From contig CAVQUF010000001.1 in NCBI GenBank assembly GCA_963716865.1, forward strand, positions 434,001 through 498,000: a stretch of DNA of 64,000 bases, written 5' to 3'. The notes beneath the pieces are model-generated. The model saw nothing but the letters and a program-made list of their open reading frames with translations, made no database searches and was not told the DNA's origin. The DNA comes from AC-32 sp963716865. GTDB lineage: Bacteria; Actinomycetota; Thermoleophilia; Gaiellales; Gaiellaceae. Of the stretch, positions 8,178 through 15,794 are shown piece after piece (position 1 is the first letter of the stretch; every line of letters starts with the position of its first letter). The translations under genes and the position numbers were made by a program.

Positions 8178-9100
8178 CCCGAGCCGTTGCGGCCGGGAAG
8201 CAGGCGGTGGAACGTGTCGGCGGCGATGTAGCCCGCGATCTTCGGGTTCTCCTGCAGCCGACGGAGCGAGTAGCCGTACCAGTGCCGGCCGAAAGGCGTG
8301 TAGATCCGCAGCCGGTGCCCCTGGGCGACGAGCTCGCCTGCGAGCGCGGGCAGTACCCCGAGCAGCATCTGGAGCTCGTACTCCTCGCGCCCGAGCCCGC
8401 GTGCCGCCGCGCCGTCGAGCGCGTGGTCGAGCAGCCACCGGTCGTGCGTCGCGACGCCGACATAGCACCCCGCGTCCCAGAGGCCCTCGAGCGCCTGCAC
8501 GAACCCGGTGCGCACCCCGTCGAAATTCGTGAATGCGAGCTCCGGCGGCTCCAGGTAGATGCCCTTGCAGAGCCGGACGTTCGGCCGCAGCTCCGCGAGC
8601 GCGCGCACGTCGGCGACGGTCCGCCTCAGCCGCGACTGCAGGACGATCCCGACGTTCTCGTGACCCTCCGCGCGCAGCTCGCGGTAGAGGCGCAGCGTGT
8701 CGTCCGTCGTGGACGAGTCCTCCATGTCGATCCGCACGAAGTTGCCCCGCTCCGCCGCGTGCGCGACCACGTCCGCGAGGTTCTCGCGGCACAGGTCGTA
8801 GCCGAGCTTGAGCCCGAGCGCGGTCACCTTCACGCTGACATTGGAGTCGAGCCCCTCCCGGTCGAGGGCCTCGAACGTCTCGCGGTAGGCGGCCGCGATC
8901 GCGAGGGCCTCGTCGGGATTCGTGATCTCCTCGCCGAGGACGTCGATCGTCGCGAGCTTGCCTTCGGCGTTGAGCCGGCGCACGACCTGTAGCGCGCTGT
9001 CCAGGTCCTCTCCTGCGATGTAGCGGCCGGAGATGCGCCGCACCACGGGCCTCGGGATCGCGGGGAGCAGCCGGATGATGGCGCGGTCGAGCAGGGTCAC
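8174..9100 (-). CDS. Proline dehydrogenase
   Basis: A 308-aa protein, the length of monofunctional PRODH. It oxidises L-proline to pyrroline-5-carboxylate with FAD. The barrel pattern is seen in SVKVTALGLKLG, NFVRIDMEDSSTTD, NVGIVLQSRLRRT, VRLCKGIY and YVGVATHDRW. The C-terminal RIYTPFGRHWYGYSLRRL carries the RxxR proline-binding signature. The GTG start lies 13 nt behind the MarR stop, so MarR probably controls it. No pyrroline-5-carboxylate dehydrogenase is nearby. Confidence 0.93.
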   Translation of the reverse strand: MTLLDRAIIRLLPAIPRPVVRRISGRYIAGEDLDSALQVVRRLNAEGKLATIDVLGEEITNPDEALAIAAAYRETFEALDREGLDSNVSVKVTALGLKLGYDLCRENLADVVAHAAERGNFVRIDMEDSSTTDDTLRLYRELRAEGHENVGIVLQSRLRRTVADVRALAELRPNVRLCKGIYLEPPELAFTNFDGVRTGFVQALEGLWDAGCYVGVATHDRWLLDHALDGAAARGLGREEYELQMLLGVLPALAGELVAQGHRLRIYTPFGRHWYGYSLRRLQENPKIAGYIAADTFHRLLPGRNGSG

Positions 9101-9113
9101 GAGCGGCGGGATT

Positions 9114-9632
9114 CTACGAGCCGCTCTGCTCGCGGCGCTCGAACTCGAGCATCAGCCGCCGGAGCAGCGCGTTCAGCTGGCGCTTCTCGTCCTTGTTGAG
9201 CGCGGCGGCGACGAGCGACTCCTTGGCCGCCTGGGCGCTGACGGAGTCCTCCCAGGCCTTGCGGCCGGCATCCGTCAGCTCGACGAACACGCTGCGGCGG
9301 TCGTCGGGGTCAGGGACGCGTCGCACGAGCCCGGCCTCCTCGAGCCGGTCGACCCGGTTCGTCATCGCGCCGCTCGAGAGCTCGGCCCATTCACCGAGCT
9401 GCCCGACCGACCGCCGGTGCGGCGGTTCGGCGAGCTGCAACTGGTTGAGCGCCTTCCACTCGCCTTCAGAGAGGTCGAATTCGGCGAGCGTTTCGTCGAG
9501 CATGCGGTGGAAGCGGCGCCGGATGCCGTTGATCCGGTCGACGATGCCTTCGACCTCGAGGTCGACGCCGGGGAGCACGTGCGCGTCCAGGAACCGGTCG
9601 ACGTGGTCGCGCTCTTCATCCGCCTTGGTCAT
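9114..9632 (-). CDS. MarR-family transcriptional regulator
   Basis: A 172-aa winged-helix protein: dimerisation helices at both ends, HTH around LNQLQLAEPPHRRSVGQLGEWAELSSGAMTNRVDRLEEAGLV (split here for description; wing RRVPDPDDRRSVFVELT). The DxRS wing motif is canonical. It begins at ATG 9632 with a -10-like GAGAAT 7 nt upstream. It precedes proline dehydrogenase in the same orientation and lies divergent to a 65-aa gene. The 18-bp palindrome between them is the obvious operator, so autoregulation is expected. Confidence 0.93.
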   Translation of the reverse strand: MTKADEERDHVDRFLDAHVLPGVDLEVEGIVDRINGIRRRFHRMLDETLAEFDLSEGEWKALNQLQLAEPPHRRSVGQLGEWAELSSGAMTNRVDRLEEAGLVRRVPDPDDRRSVFVELTDAGRKAWEDSVSAQAAKESLVAAALNKDEKRQLNALLRRLMLEFERREQSGS

Positions 9633-9654
9633 CGCGTTAATTCTCCATCACAAG

Positions 9655-9672
9655 CTTCTTGACGTCAAGAAG
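9655..9672. promoter_or_regulatory. Perfect 18-bp palindromic operator carrying both -35 elements
   Basis: CTTCTTGACGTCAAGAAG is a perfect palindrome. It contains TTGACG on each strand. On the plus strand TTGACG (9659-9664) is exactly 17 bp from TAATCT (9682-9687). On the minus strand TTGACG (9668-9663) is 17 bp from GAGAAT (9645-9640), 7 nt before the MarR ATG. A MarR dimer bound here would cover both -35 boxes. Confidence 0.8.
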
Positions 9673-9681
9673 ATCAGTCTG

Positions 9682-9687
9682 TAATCT
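9682..9687 (+). promoter_or_regulatory. -10 element TAATCT for the 65-aa gene
   Basis: Paired with TTGACG at 9659-9664 over a 17-bp spacer. The transcript would have a leader of about 40 nt that contains the inverted repeat TAAAG-ATA-CTTTA (9700-9712) and the SD AGAGGAGGAGG. Confidence 0.7.
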
Positions 9688-9736
9688 TTTGCCTCGCCGT
9701 AAAGATACTTTAGCTCAAGAGGAGGAGGACGCCCGT

Positions 9737-9934
9737 ATGTACGACCACGAGATCCGCGCCGAGCTCGCCCGCGACCGGTTCAACCGGCTCCGCCTCGACT
9801 GGGAGCCGCGCGTCGAGCGACGACGTCCGACCCGCCGCCGGATCGGCAACCTGCTGATCCGCGCCGGCGAGCGGCTCGCGCCCGAGCCGTGCCCTCGCAC
9901 TAGCCCTCGCCGGGAGCTCAGCTCTCGCGCATGA
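9737..9934 (+). CDS. Small basic hypothetical protein
   Basis: 65 aa, starting MYDHEIRAELARDRFNRLRL and continuing into an Arg-rich stretch with a hydrophobic IGNLLIRAGERLA helix. A strong purine-rich SD (AGGAGGAGG) lies 8 nt before the ATG and a consensus promoter lies upstream, so it is a real gene. I do not know the family. Placed divergently from the MarR gene and sharing its operator, it is a likely second MarR target. Its 3' end overlaps the convergent 95-aa gene by 17 bp. Confidence 0.75.
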   Translation: MYDHEIRAELARDRFNRLRLDWEPRVERRRPTRRRIGNLLIRAGERLAPEPCPRTSPRRELSSRA

Positions 9935-10205
9935 AGCCCTGGCGCGCGGCGGACACGAGCGCCACGGCCTCGGGAAAGAGGACGCGCATCGCGTCGCGGA
10001 GAGCGATCGTCTGCTCGTCCGCCCCACCGGTTGCGTTCACCTGCTGCAGGGCGGCAGCCGTCAGCTCGACTGCGGTGTTCAGGGTCAGCGTCGCGAACTG
10101 CTCGCGCTGTGCCTCCTGGACCGACTCGGCCTGCTGCTCCGCGAACTCGCGCAGGCTTCGCATCAGATCCTCCGGGTCGCCGCCGAGGGGAAAGCCTTCG
10201 TCCAT
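9918..10205 (-). CDS. Hypothetical helical protein
   Basis: 95 aa, starting MDEGFPLGGDPEDLMRSLRE and predicted almost entirely helical (EFAEQQAESVQEAQREQFAT, then a long hydrophobic-polar helix). It ends ARQGFMRES. No known domain is recognised. The ATG is supported by a leaderless -10 (TAGGCT, 7 nt upstream). Confidence 0.7.
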   Translation of the reverse strand: MDEGFPLGGDPEDLMRSLREFAEQQAESVQEAQREQFATLTLNTAVELTAAALQQVNATGGADEQTIALRDAMRVLFPEAVALVSAARQGFMRES

Positions 10206-10212
10206 CTCGCGC

Positions 10213-10218
10213 AGCCTA
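10213..10218 (-). promoter_or_regulatory. -10 element TAGGCT, leaderless start
   Basis: Minus strand TAGGCT, 7 nt, then ATG 10205. Confidence 0.6.
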
Positions 10219-10230
10219 GCCGACCAAAGA

Positions 10231-10257
10231 GGCCGTGCGGGCTTTGCCCGCGCGGCC
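10231..10257 (-). terminator. Stem-loop terminator candidate
   Basis: GGCCGTGCGGGC (10231-10242) and GCCCGCGCGGCC (10246-10257) form a 12-bp stem with one G-U pair and a TTT loop. It lies just downstream of the minus-strand 10304-10730 gene. No T tract follows. Confidence 0.5.
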
Positions 10258-10303
10258 GTCCAGCGCCGACTCGGCGACGCGCAAGATCGGATCCCTTCTT
10301 GCC

Positions 10304-10730
10304 CTATGGCCGAAGCGGCCCCTTGTAGCCGCGCTCGACGTCGCGCACGAGCTCGTCGACGGTTCCGGTCGCCTGCTTCATCGCGTCTACGAACGAGGCG
10401 CGGTCCTCGGCCGAGGCCGCGAGCCGGTCGAGCTCCGCGGGATTCGCGACCCGGGCGTCGCCGTCGCCCTCCACGCCGGCCGCCTCCTCGGCGAGCTCGT
10501 GGAGCGCGGAGACCGTGACGGCGTCCCTGACCAGCGACCGGTCGTCGACGGCGCCCCCGTCGGCGTCGAGCACGAGCCAGCTCATCTCGTCGCCCCCGCG
10601 ATAGGCGCACACGTAGACGCGGACGCCGCTGCCCGGCTCGGCGGGGATGATCCCGGCGAGCTCCTCGTGCTCGCTCGCAGTGCCGCGCCGCGGCTTCCGC
10701 GATCCGCCTCAGCTCCTGATCGAGCTCCAC
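10304..10730 (-). CDS. Hypothetical protein with an apparent frameshift
   Basis: Two frames join into one plausible protein. From GTG 10730, preceded by a leaderless TAAGCT box, it reads VELDQELRRIAEAAARHCER. Continuity then requires dropping one G near 10,672-10,690, after which it reads EHEELAGIIPAEPGSGVRVY and on through VYVCAYRGGDEMSWLVLDAD to KGPLRP. The second frame has no start codon of its own before an internal ATG. The total is about 141 aa and the family is unknown. Either a real 1-nt insertion or an assembly error. Confidence 0.55.
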
Positions 10731-10737
10731 CTCCCCG

Positions 10738-10743
10738 AGCTTA
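10738..10743 (-). promoter_or_regulatory. -10 element TAAGCT (divergent partner)
   Basis: Minus strand TAAGCT, 7 nt, then GTG 10730. It shares its TA bases with the plus-strand -10 at 10742. Confidence 0.55.
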
Positions 10744-10747
10744 GACT
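10742..10747 (+). promoter_or_regulatory. -10 element TAGACT, leaderless start
   Basis: TAGACT, 7 nt, then GTG 10755. Confidence 0.65.
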
Positions 10748-10754
10748 CACGGGC

Positions 10755-11468
10755 GTGGCCGGGAGTGTCTCCGCACGGGCGCGCGGGCTGTTCAGTCCGC
10801 TCGGCCCGACCTACGACCGCTACGCGCGCCTGCTCTCGTTCGGCCAGGACCCGCGCTGGCGGCGATTCCTCGTCTCGCGCCTGCCGGTCGGGACGGACGA
10901 CGTCGTCCTGGACGTCGCCACCGGGACCGCGGCGGTCGCGCTCGAGCTCGTCCGCGAGAAGGGCTGCACCGTCGTCGGCGTCGACCAGAGCCCCGAGATG
11001 CTCGCCGAGGGCCGCCGCCGGCTGGTGCTCGCCGCCGAGACGAAGCGCGTGCGGCTCGTCGAGGCCTCGGCCCAGCAGCTCCCGTTCGAGGACGGATCCT
11101 TCGACGGCCTGACCAGCGCCTATCTGATGCGGTACCTCGACGACCTTCCGGCCGGGCTGCGCGAGCTCGCGCGCGTCCTGAGGCCGGGCGCGACCGCGGC
11201 GCTGCTCGACTTCGGCGTCCCGCCTGGGCCGCTCCCGCGGCAGGCGTGGAATCTGTACGTGGACGTGGGCCTGCCGTTGCTCGGGCGCGCGATCTCACCG
11301 GGCTGGCACGAGGTCGGCCGCTTCCTCGGCGGCAGCATCCGCGACTTCGACGCACGCTGGCCGCTCCCGCGCCTTCTCGACGCGTGGCGCGAAGCCGGCT
11401 TCGAGGCCCCGGCTGCCCGCCGCGTCAGCCTCGGCGGCTGCATCGTTGTCTGGGGCCGGCGGCAATGA
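10755..11468 (+). CDS. UbiE/MenG-like class I methyltransferase
   Basis: 237 aa. It opens ARGLFSPLGPTYDRYARLLSFGQDPRWRRF, the usual N-terminus of UbiE/COQ5 methyltransferases (shown in part). Motif I is VLDVATGTAAVALELV and the post-motif is VVGVDQSPEML. Then come the LTSAYLMRYLDDLPAGLREL and VLRPGA segments. UbiE enzymes methylate demethylmenaquinone/ubiquinone precursors, but many paralogues have other substrates. The next gene, a UbiA-like membrane protein, overlaps by 4 nt, which supports a quinone or prenyl-lipid role (inference). Confidence 0.8.
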   Translation: MAGSVSARARGLFSPLGPTYDRYARLLSFGQDPRWRRFLVSRLPVGTDDVVLDVATGTAAVALELVREKGCTVVGVDQSPEMLAEGRRRLVLAAETKRVRLVEASAQQLPFEDGSFDGLTSAYLMRYLDDLPAGLRELARVLRPGATAALLDFGVPPGPLPRQAWNLYVDVGLPLLGRAISPGWHEVGRFLGGSIRDFDARWPLPRLLDAWREAGFEAPAARRVSLGGCIVVWGRRQ

Positions 11469-12196
11469 CCGACGAGGCCCGGCCGGCCTTCTACGCGCTC
11501 TCGCCCGGCGGCTGGCGCGACTACGTGACGCTCCTGCACGCGCCCTACACGGCCTGGCACCTGAGCTTCGTCGTCATCGGAGCCGGGCTCGCGGCCGATT
11601 TCAGCTCGGGGCGCCTGCTCGCGGCACTGCTGGGGTTCTTCCTCGCGCTCGGGATCGGCGCGCACGCGCTCGACGAGCTCCACGGCCGGCCGCTCCGGAC
11701 GCAGATCCCCGACGGTGTCCTCCTCGCGCTGAGCGTGCTCTCGGTCGCAGCGGCGGTCGCGATCGGGATCGCCGGCGCGGTCGCGTTCGACCTCTGGCTG
11801 CTCGTCTTCGTCGCGGTCGGCGCTGTCCTCGTCCCCGCCTACAGCCTCGAGCTCTTCGGCGGGGCGATCCACAACGGCCTCGGCTTCGCGCTCGCCTGGG
11901 GAGCGTTTCCGCTGCTGACCGGCTACTTCGTCTGCGCCGAGACGATCACCTGGGTCGCGCTCCTGGCAGCCGGCTACGCGGCGTTGACGAGCTACGTGCA
12001 GCGGGTCCTCTCCACCGCCGTGCGACACGGGCGGCGCCGCGTGGCCGCGGTGTCGGGGACGCTGGAGCTTCGCGACGGGACGCGGGAGCCTGTCTCGCCC
12101 GAGCTCCTGTTCGGCAGCCAGGAGACGGCCCTGCAGCTGCTCGCGGCCGCGAACGTCTGCCTCGCCGCCGCCCTGCTCGTGCTCAGGCTGACGTAG
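11465..12196 (+). CDS. Integral membrane protein, UbiA-prenyltransferase-like
   Basis: 243 aa with about seven hydrophobic segments. GIGAHALDELHGRPLRTQIPD (from about residue 60, quoted in part) resembles the first Asp-rich loop of the UbiA superfamily in degenerate form. A second loop reads YSLELFGGAIHNGLGF. The canonical NDxxDxxxD is not intact, so catalysis is uncertain. Cotranscribed with the UbiE-like gene. Confidence 0.6.
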   Translation: MTDEARPAFYALSPGGWRDYVTLLHAPYTAWHLSFVVIGAGLAADFSSGRLLAALLGFFLALGIGAHALDELHGRPLRTQIPDGVLLALSVLSVAAAVAIGIAGAVAFDLWLLVFVAVGAVLVPAYSLELFGGAIHNGLGFALAWGAFPLLTGYFVCAETITWVALLAAGYAALTSYVQRVLSTAVRHGRRRVAAVSGTLELRDGTREPVSPELLFGSQETALQLLAAANVCLAAALLVLRLT

Positions 12197-12211
12197 CGGG
12201 CTCCGCTCCCC

Positions 12212-12217
12212 TACGAT
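12212..12217 (+). promoter_or_regulatory. -10 element TACGAT, leaderless start
   Basis: TACGAT, 6 nt, then GTG 12224. Confidence 0.6.
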
Positions 12218-12223
12218 GGCTCC

Positions 12224-13579
12224 GTGCGCGCGGACGTCGTCGAGGTCGTCTTCGCGGGGGCGGTTCTGATCGTCTTCGGATCGGCCGCGGCCCTCGCCCT
12301 CGGCCGTTGCTCGCGCGCGGTGCTGTGGGGGCTCGGTGCGCTCATCGCCGCGTGCGCAGCCGCAGCCTGGGTCGTCTTCGCGCTCGAGCCTGGACGCGAC
12401 CTCGCCGTCGCCGCGGCCGGGCTGACGGTCTGCGCCGTCTTCGAGCTCGGGCTGCTCGCTCTCCAGACGCTGCTCGAGCGGAACCGCGACTTCGAGCGGC
12501 GGCTCGCCGAGGCCCAGGAACGGCTCGACGACGTCGTCCGGAACGAGACGGAGACGCGGGCGAGAGAGCTCGAGCGGACGCTCACGCTCGCCCGCGCGGA
12601 ATCGCTCTCCCTGCTCGTCGAGGAGGAGCGGCGGATGGCCGAGGAGCGCCGCGCCGCGCTGCACGAACGCGAGCGCACCTCCGGCGCGGAGCTGAGCGAC
12701 GCGATGGCCAAGGTCGAAGACCGTGTCCGCCGCCGGCTCTCGGACTGGAAAGCCGACCTCGAGCGGATCGAGGAGTCGCTCGCCGTCCAGCTCGCAACCC
12801 TCGGGCAGCGCCAGGAGCAGCTGATCGCCGAGGCGGCCTCGCGGCTGGTTCTGGAGACGGAGCGGCTCGACGAGGCGGGTGAGGAGCAGCGCGCCCGGCT
12901 CGAGACCCTGGCCGCCGACTTCGAGCGCTCCTCCCGCGAGGCCGCGGAGAGGGCGCATGCCGAGCTGGAGGCCCACGAGAGCGAGCGGCGGCGGGCCCTG
13001 CACGAGGTCGCCGACCGCCTGCGCGACCGCGAGCGGGAGCTGCGGACACGCATCGAGACCGAGGAGTCGGACGCCACCCAGCGGATCCAGGCCGGCTTCG
13101 CGGATGTCGAGCGGCGCCAGGTCGACCATCTGAAACGAATCGTCGAGCGGACCTCCGGCAGCTTCTCCGAGGCACTCGCCGTGCAGTTCGCGGCCGAGAT
13201 CAAGAACGCGCGGGAGGACGCGGCGAAGCGGCTCGGCCGGGAGCTCGACAAGGCGGTCGCGTACTTCGCGCGGGAGGCGCAGACCGTGCTGGCCGAGCAG
13301 CTCTCGCGGGTGGCCGACGCGGGCGGCCAGCGGCTCGAGCACAAGCTCACCCGGATCGGCTCCTCGCTCGAGCACGAGCAGCGCGAGCTGACGGCGGAGC
13401 TCGAGCGGCAGATCGGCGACGCCGAGGTCAAGCTGCGCTCGCACGTGAAGGCGCTCGCCGCCGACGCGGAGGCCGAGCGGACGGCGCTCACCGCCCGTCT
13501 GAACGAGCTCCAGCGCCGCATCGAGACGCTCGGCAACGAGGCCGAGTCCCGCCTGGCTCCGACGTATCCGTCGGCCTGA
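12224..13579 (+). CDS. Membrane-anchored coiled-coil protein
   Basis: 451 aa. Three hydrophobic helices occupy about residues 6-80. The rest, about 83-445, is one nearly continuous coiled coil rich in Glu, Arg, Ala and Leu, with frequent ER and EL heptad patterns. No enzymatic motif is seen. The layout (short membrane anchor, long cytoplasmic rod) resembles bacterial scaffold or RmuC/apolipoprotein-like proteins, but I cannot assign a family. The leaderless GTG start is well supported. It stands as a single gene. Confidence 0.75.
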   Translation: MRADVVEVVFAGAVLIVFGSAAALALGRCSRAVLWGLGALIAACAAAAWVVFALEPGRDLAVAAAGLTVCAVFELGLLALQTLLERNRDFERRLAEAQERLDDVVRNETETRARELERTLTLARAESLSLLVEEERRMAEERRAALHERERTSGAELSDAMAKVEDRVRRRLSDWKADLERIEESLAVQLATLGQRQEQLIAEAASRLVLETERLDEAGEEQRARLETLAADFERSSREAAERAHAELEAHESERRRALHEVADRLRDRERELRTRIETEESDATQRIQAGFADVERRQVDHLKRIVERTSGSFSEALAVQFAAEIKNAREDAAKRLGRELDKAVAYFAREAQTVLAEQLSRVADAGGQRLEHKLTRIGSSLEHEQRELTAELERQIGDAEVKLRSHVKALAADAEAERTALTARLNELQRRIETLGNEAESRLAPTYPSA

Positions 13580-13609
13580 CAACCGCCAAAACAAACTTCC
13601 TGTGGCAGG

Positions 13610-13631
13610 GTTCGTCTAGGACAGGACGAAC
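13610..13631. promoter_or_regulatory. Inverted repeat upstream of the 64-aa gene
   Basis: GTTCGTC (13610-13616) and GACGAAC (13625-13631) are perfect 7-bp arms around 8 nt. It lies 14 bp before an ATG, so it could be an operator or a 5'-UTR hairpin. Confidence 0.45.
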
Positions 13632-13644
13632 TACCCCGACGCCG

Positions 13645-13839
13645 ATGTCACAGATCACCGAGACACCCAGAGACGAGCAGGCCAAGGTCGAGAGCTGGCG
13701 ACTGCACGTACTGATGGAAGCGGGCTATCCGCTTCCCCTCGCGGAGAGGATCGCGCACTCGAACGCGGACCTGCACCACGCGGTCGACCTGATCACGCTC
13801 GGCTGCGATCCGGAGACCGCGACCGAGATCCTGATCTAG
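13645..13839 (+). CDS. Small conserved-looking protein with UBA-like helices
   Basis: 64 aa. The segment VLMEAGYPLPLAERIAHSNA followed by DLHHAVDLITLGCDPETATE has the look of a compact three-helix UBA-like or adaptor fold. I recall similar short proteins in actinobacteria, but no function. Acidic, no membrane segment, single gene. A weak palindrome GACTGCAGTC (13855-13864) follows. Confidence 0.7.
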   Translation: MSQITETPRDEQAKVESWRLHVLMEAGYPLPLAERIAHSNADLHHAVDLITLGCDPETATEILI

Positions 13840-14001
13840 GAAACGTTTCGAACTGACTGCAGTCGGCTCGACTGGTCATTTCCGACGGACGCACGGGCAG
13901 AGCCCGCGCGTCCTGAAGTCGGCATCGCAAGCGACGCTTAACGCGGCCGCCGGCGGAATCCACGCAGGTTTCGACGCCGGCAGCGTGGCATGCTGGTCTC
14001 G

Positions 14002-15153
14002 ATGAAGGTCGAGGCGACGGAGTACGGGGACCGCCGCGTCTACTCGGTGGGCGCGTTCAACCGCGGCGTGGCGTCGTGGCTCGGCCGCCTGCCGACGGTC
14101 TGGGTCGAGGGAGAGGTGACCGAGCTCAAGCGCCAGGCGCGCTGGGCCAGCGTCTTCTTCACGCTCAAGGATCCCGCCGACGGCGCCTGCCTCGGCGTCT
14201 CGATGCCGCGCGGCCAGTTCGACGCGCTGCGGCTCGATCTCGCAGACGGCGACCGCGTCCACGCGTACGGCCGGCCCGAGCTCTACGAGGCGCGGGGCGA
14301 TTTTCGCCTCCGGGCCCTCTCGCTCGAGCGGTTCGGGCTCGGCGACCACCTGGCGGCCCTCGAGCGCCTGAAGCAGAAGCTGGCCGCCGAGGGGTTGTTC
14401 GCCCCCGAGCGCAAGCGCGCCCTCCCGCTCCTCCCGCGCCGGATCGGCCTCGTGACCGGCAACGACGCCGCCGCAAAGCGCGACGTGCTGACGACGATCC
14501 AGGCGCGCTTCCCTCCTGCCTCGGTGCTCGTCGGAGAGACGTACGTCCAGGGACCGCGCGCGGCCGGGGCGGTGATCGAGACGATGCGTGCCCTCTGGGA
14601 AGAGCCCGGCGTGGACGTGATCGTGATCGCCCGTGGCGGCGGCAGCTTCGAGGATCTGCTCCCGTTCAGCGACGAGCGGCTCGTCCGGACGATCGCCGAC
14701 AGCCCCGTCCCGGTCGTCACCGCCGTCGGGCACGAGCAGGACACGCCGCTCTGCGATCTCGTCGCGGACGCCCGCGCCTCGACGCCGAGCCTCGCCGCAC
14801 GCCTCGTGGTACCGGACCTCGACGAGCTTGTGCAGCGCCTCGACCGCGCCCGCGCGGGCCTCGAGCGCGGCGCCCGGCGGGCTCTCGAGCGCGAGCGGCG
14901 GCGCCTCGACCAGGCGCACGAGCGGCTGACGCGAGCGCCGCGCCTGCTGGTCGAGCGCGGGCGCGCCCGGCTCGAGCACGCGGGCGGCCGGCTGCGCGCC
15001 CTGTCACCGCGCGCGACGCTCGCGCGGGGGTACGCGATCGTCAGGGCCGGCGACGAGATCGTCCGCGCGGGCAGCGCCGTCCAGCCGGGCGACCGGGTCG
15101 ACGTGGAGCTCGCCGAGGGCGGTCTCGGCGCGCTGGTCGAGGAGACGCGGTGA
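14002..15153 (+). CDS. xseA: Exodeoxyribonuclease VII large subunit
   Basis: About 383 aa. The N-terminal OB-fold domain reads VYSVGAFNRGVASWLGRLPTVWVEGEV. The catalytic domain has RIGLVTGNDAAAKRDVLTTI, VIVIARGGGSFEDLLPF and VTAVGHEQDTPLCDLVAD, followed by a long Arg/Glu-rich coiled coil and a C-terminal RATLARGYAIV. This nuclease degrades single-stranded DNA and needs XseB. Start: ATG 14002 (MKVEATEYGD) with CATGCT 7 nt upstream; ATG 13990 is the alternative. It overlaps xseB by 4 nt (GTGA). Confidence 0.95.
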   Translation: MKVEATEYGDRRVYSVGAFNRGVASWLGRLPTVWVEGEVTELKRQARWASVFFTLKDPADGACLGVSMPRGQFDALRLDLADGDRVHAYGRPELYEARGDFRLRALSLERFGLGDHLAALERLKQKLAAEGLFAPERKRALPLLPRRIGLVTGNDAAAKRDVLTTIQARFPPASVLVGETYVQGPRAAGAVIETMRALWEEPGVDVIVIARGGGSFEDLLPFSDERLVRTIADSPVPVVTAVGHEQDTPLCDLVADARASTPSLAARLVVPDLDELVQRLDRARAGLERGARRALERERRRLDQAHERLTRAPRLLVERGRARLEHAGGRLRALSPRATLARGYAIVRAGDEIVRAGSAVQPGDRVDVELAEGGLGALVEETR

Positions 15154-15374
15154 CCGAGGCGCCCGAGCCGACCTTCGAGGAGGCCCAAAAGGAGCTGGAG
15201 GGGATCGTCCACCGCCTGGAGAGCGGCGAGGCGCCGCTCGACGAGGCGCTCGTGCTGTGGCAGCGCGGCGAGCAGCTCTACCGCCTCTGCCGCGACCGGC
15301 TCGACACCGCGGAGGGCAAGATCGAGGAGCTCGCGGGCCGCGCCGAGGCTGCTCGTCCGCCCGAAAAGCCATAG
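15150..15374 (+). CDS. xseB: Exodeoxyribonuclease VII small subunit
   Basis: 74 aa. TFEEAQKELEGIVHRLESGE and the following LDEALVLWQRGEQLYRLCRD are the two helices of XseB, which bundle around the XseA coiled coil. GTG start overlapping the xseA stop. Its TAG stop forms the first three bases of the next gene's -10 (TAGAAT). Confidence 0.93.
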   Translation: MTEAPEPTFEEAQKELEGIVHRLESGEAPLDEALVLWQRGEQLYRLCRDRLDTAEGKIEELAGRAEAARPPEKP

Positions 15375-15377
15375 AAT
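15372..15377 (+). promoter_or_regulatory. -10 element TAGAAT overlapping the xseB stop codon
   Basis: TAGAAT, 6 nt, then GTG 15384. TAG is the xseB stop. Confidence 0.65.
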
Positions 15378-15383
15378 CCGCGC

Positions 15384-15794
15384 GTGGCCGAGGCTCCGAT
15401 CGACGTCCTGCAGCGCGTCCCCCTCTTCGCCGACTTCGACGAGGACGAGCTCAAGCGGCTGGCCCGCTCGTTCAAGGACCGCACGTTCGAGGCCGGCCAT
15501 GCCGTCACCAGCGAGGGCAAGGGCGGCGCCGGGTTCTTCGTGATCGAAACCGGCGAGGCGACGATCTCGGTGCGTGGTGAGGAGCGCGGGAAGTACGGCC
15601 CCGGCGACTACTTCGGAGAGATCGCCCTCATCGACGAGGGCGGCCGCAGCGCCACCATCACCGCCGACACGGAGCTCCGCTGCTACGGGCTCACGTCGTG
15701 GGAGTTCCGCCCGCTGGTCGAGTCAAACGCCTCGATCGCATGGAAACTGCTCGAGACGATGGCGAAACGCTTGCGCGCGGCCCAGCAACGCTGA
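15384..15794 (+). CDS. Stand-alone cyclic-nucleotide-binding-domain protein
   Basis: 136 aa, essentially one cNMP domain. VPLFADFDEDELKRLA begins it and YGPGDYFGEIALIDEGGRSA is the phosphate-binding cassette (GE and RSA as in CRP). It has no HTH and no membrane segment, so it is not a CRP regulator. A close paralogue lies at 20325-20747, and a third copy is fused to an MFS transporter just before that. It probably senses a cyclic nucleotide and acts through a partner, which is unknown. Confidence 0.85.
   Translation: MAEAPIDVLQRVPLFADFDEDELKRLARSFKDRTFEAGHAVTSEGKGGAGFFVIETGEATISVRGEERGKYGPGDYFGEIALIDEGGRSATITADTELRCYGLTSWEFRPLVESNASIAWKLLETMAKRLRAAQQR

Noticed and set aside
11120..13594. 824-codon open frame on the minus strand
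   Set aside because: Antisense shadow of the UbiA-like and coiled-coil genes; its translation is low-complexity Glu/Arg/Leu without any domain, whereas the plus-strand genes have -10 boxes, overlaps and recognisable features.
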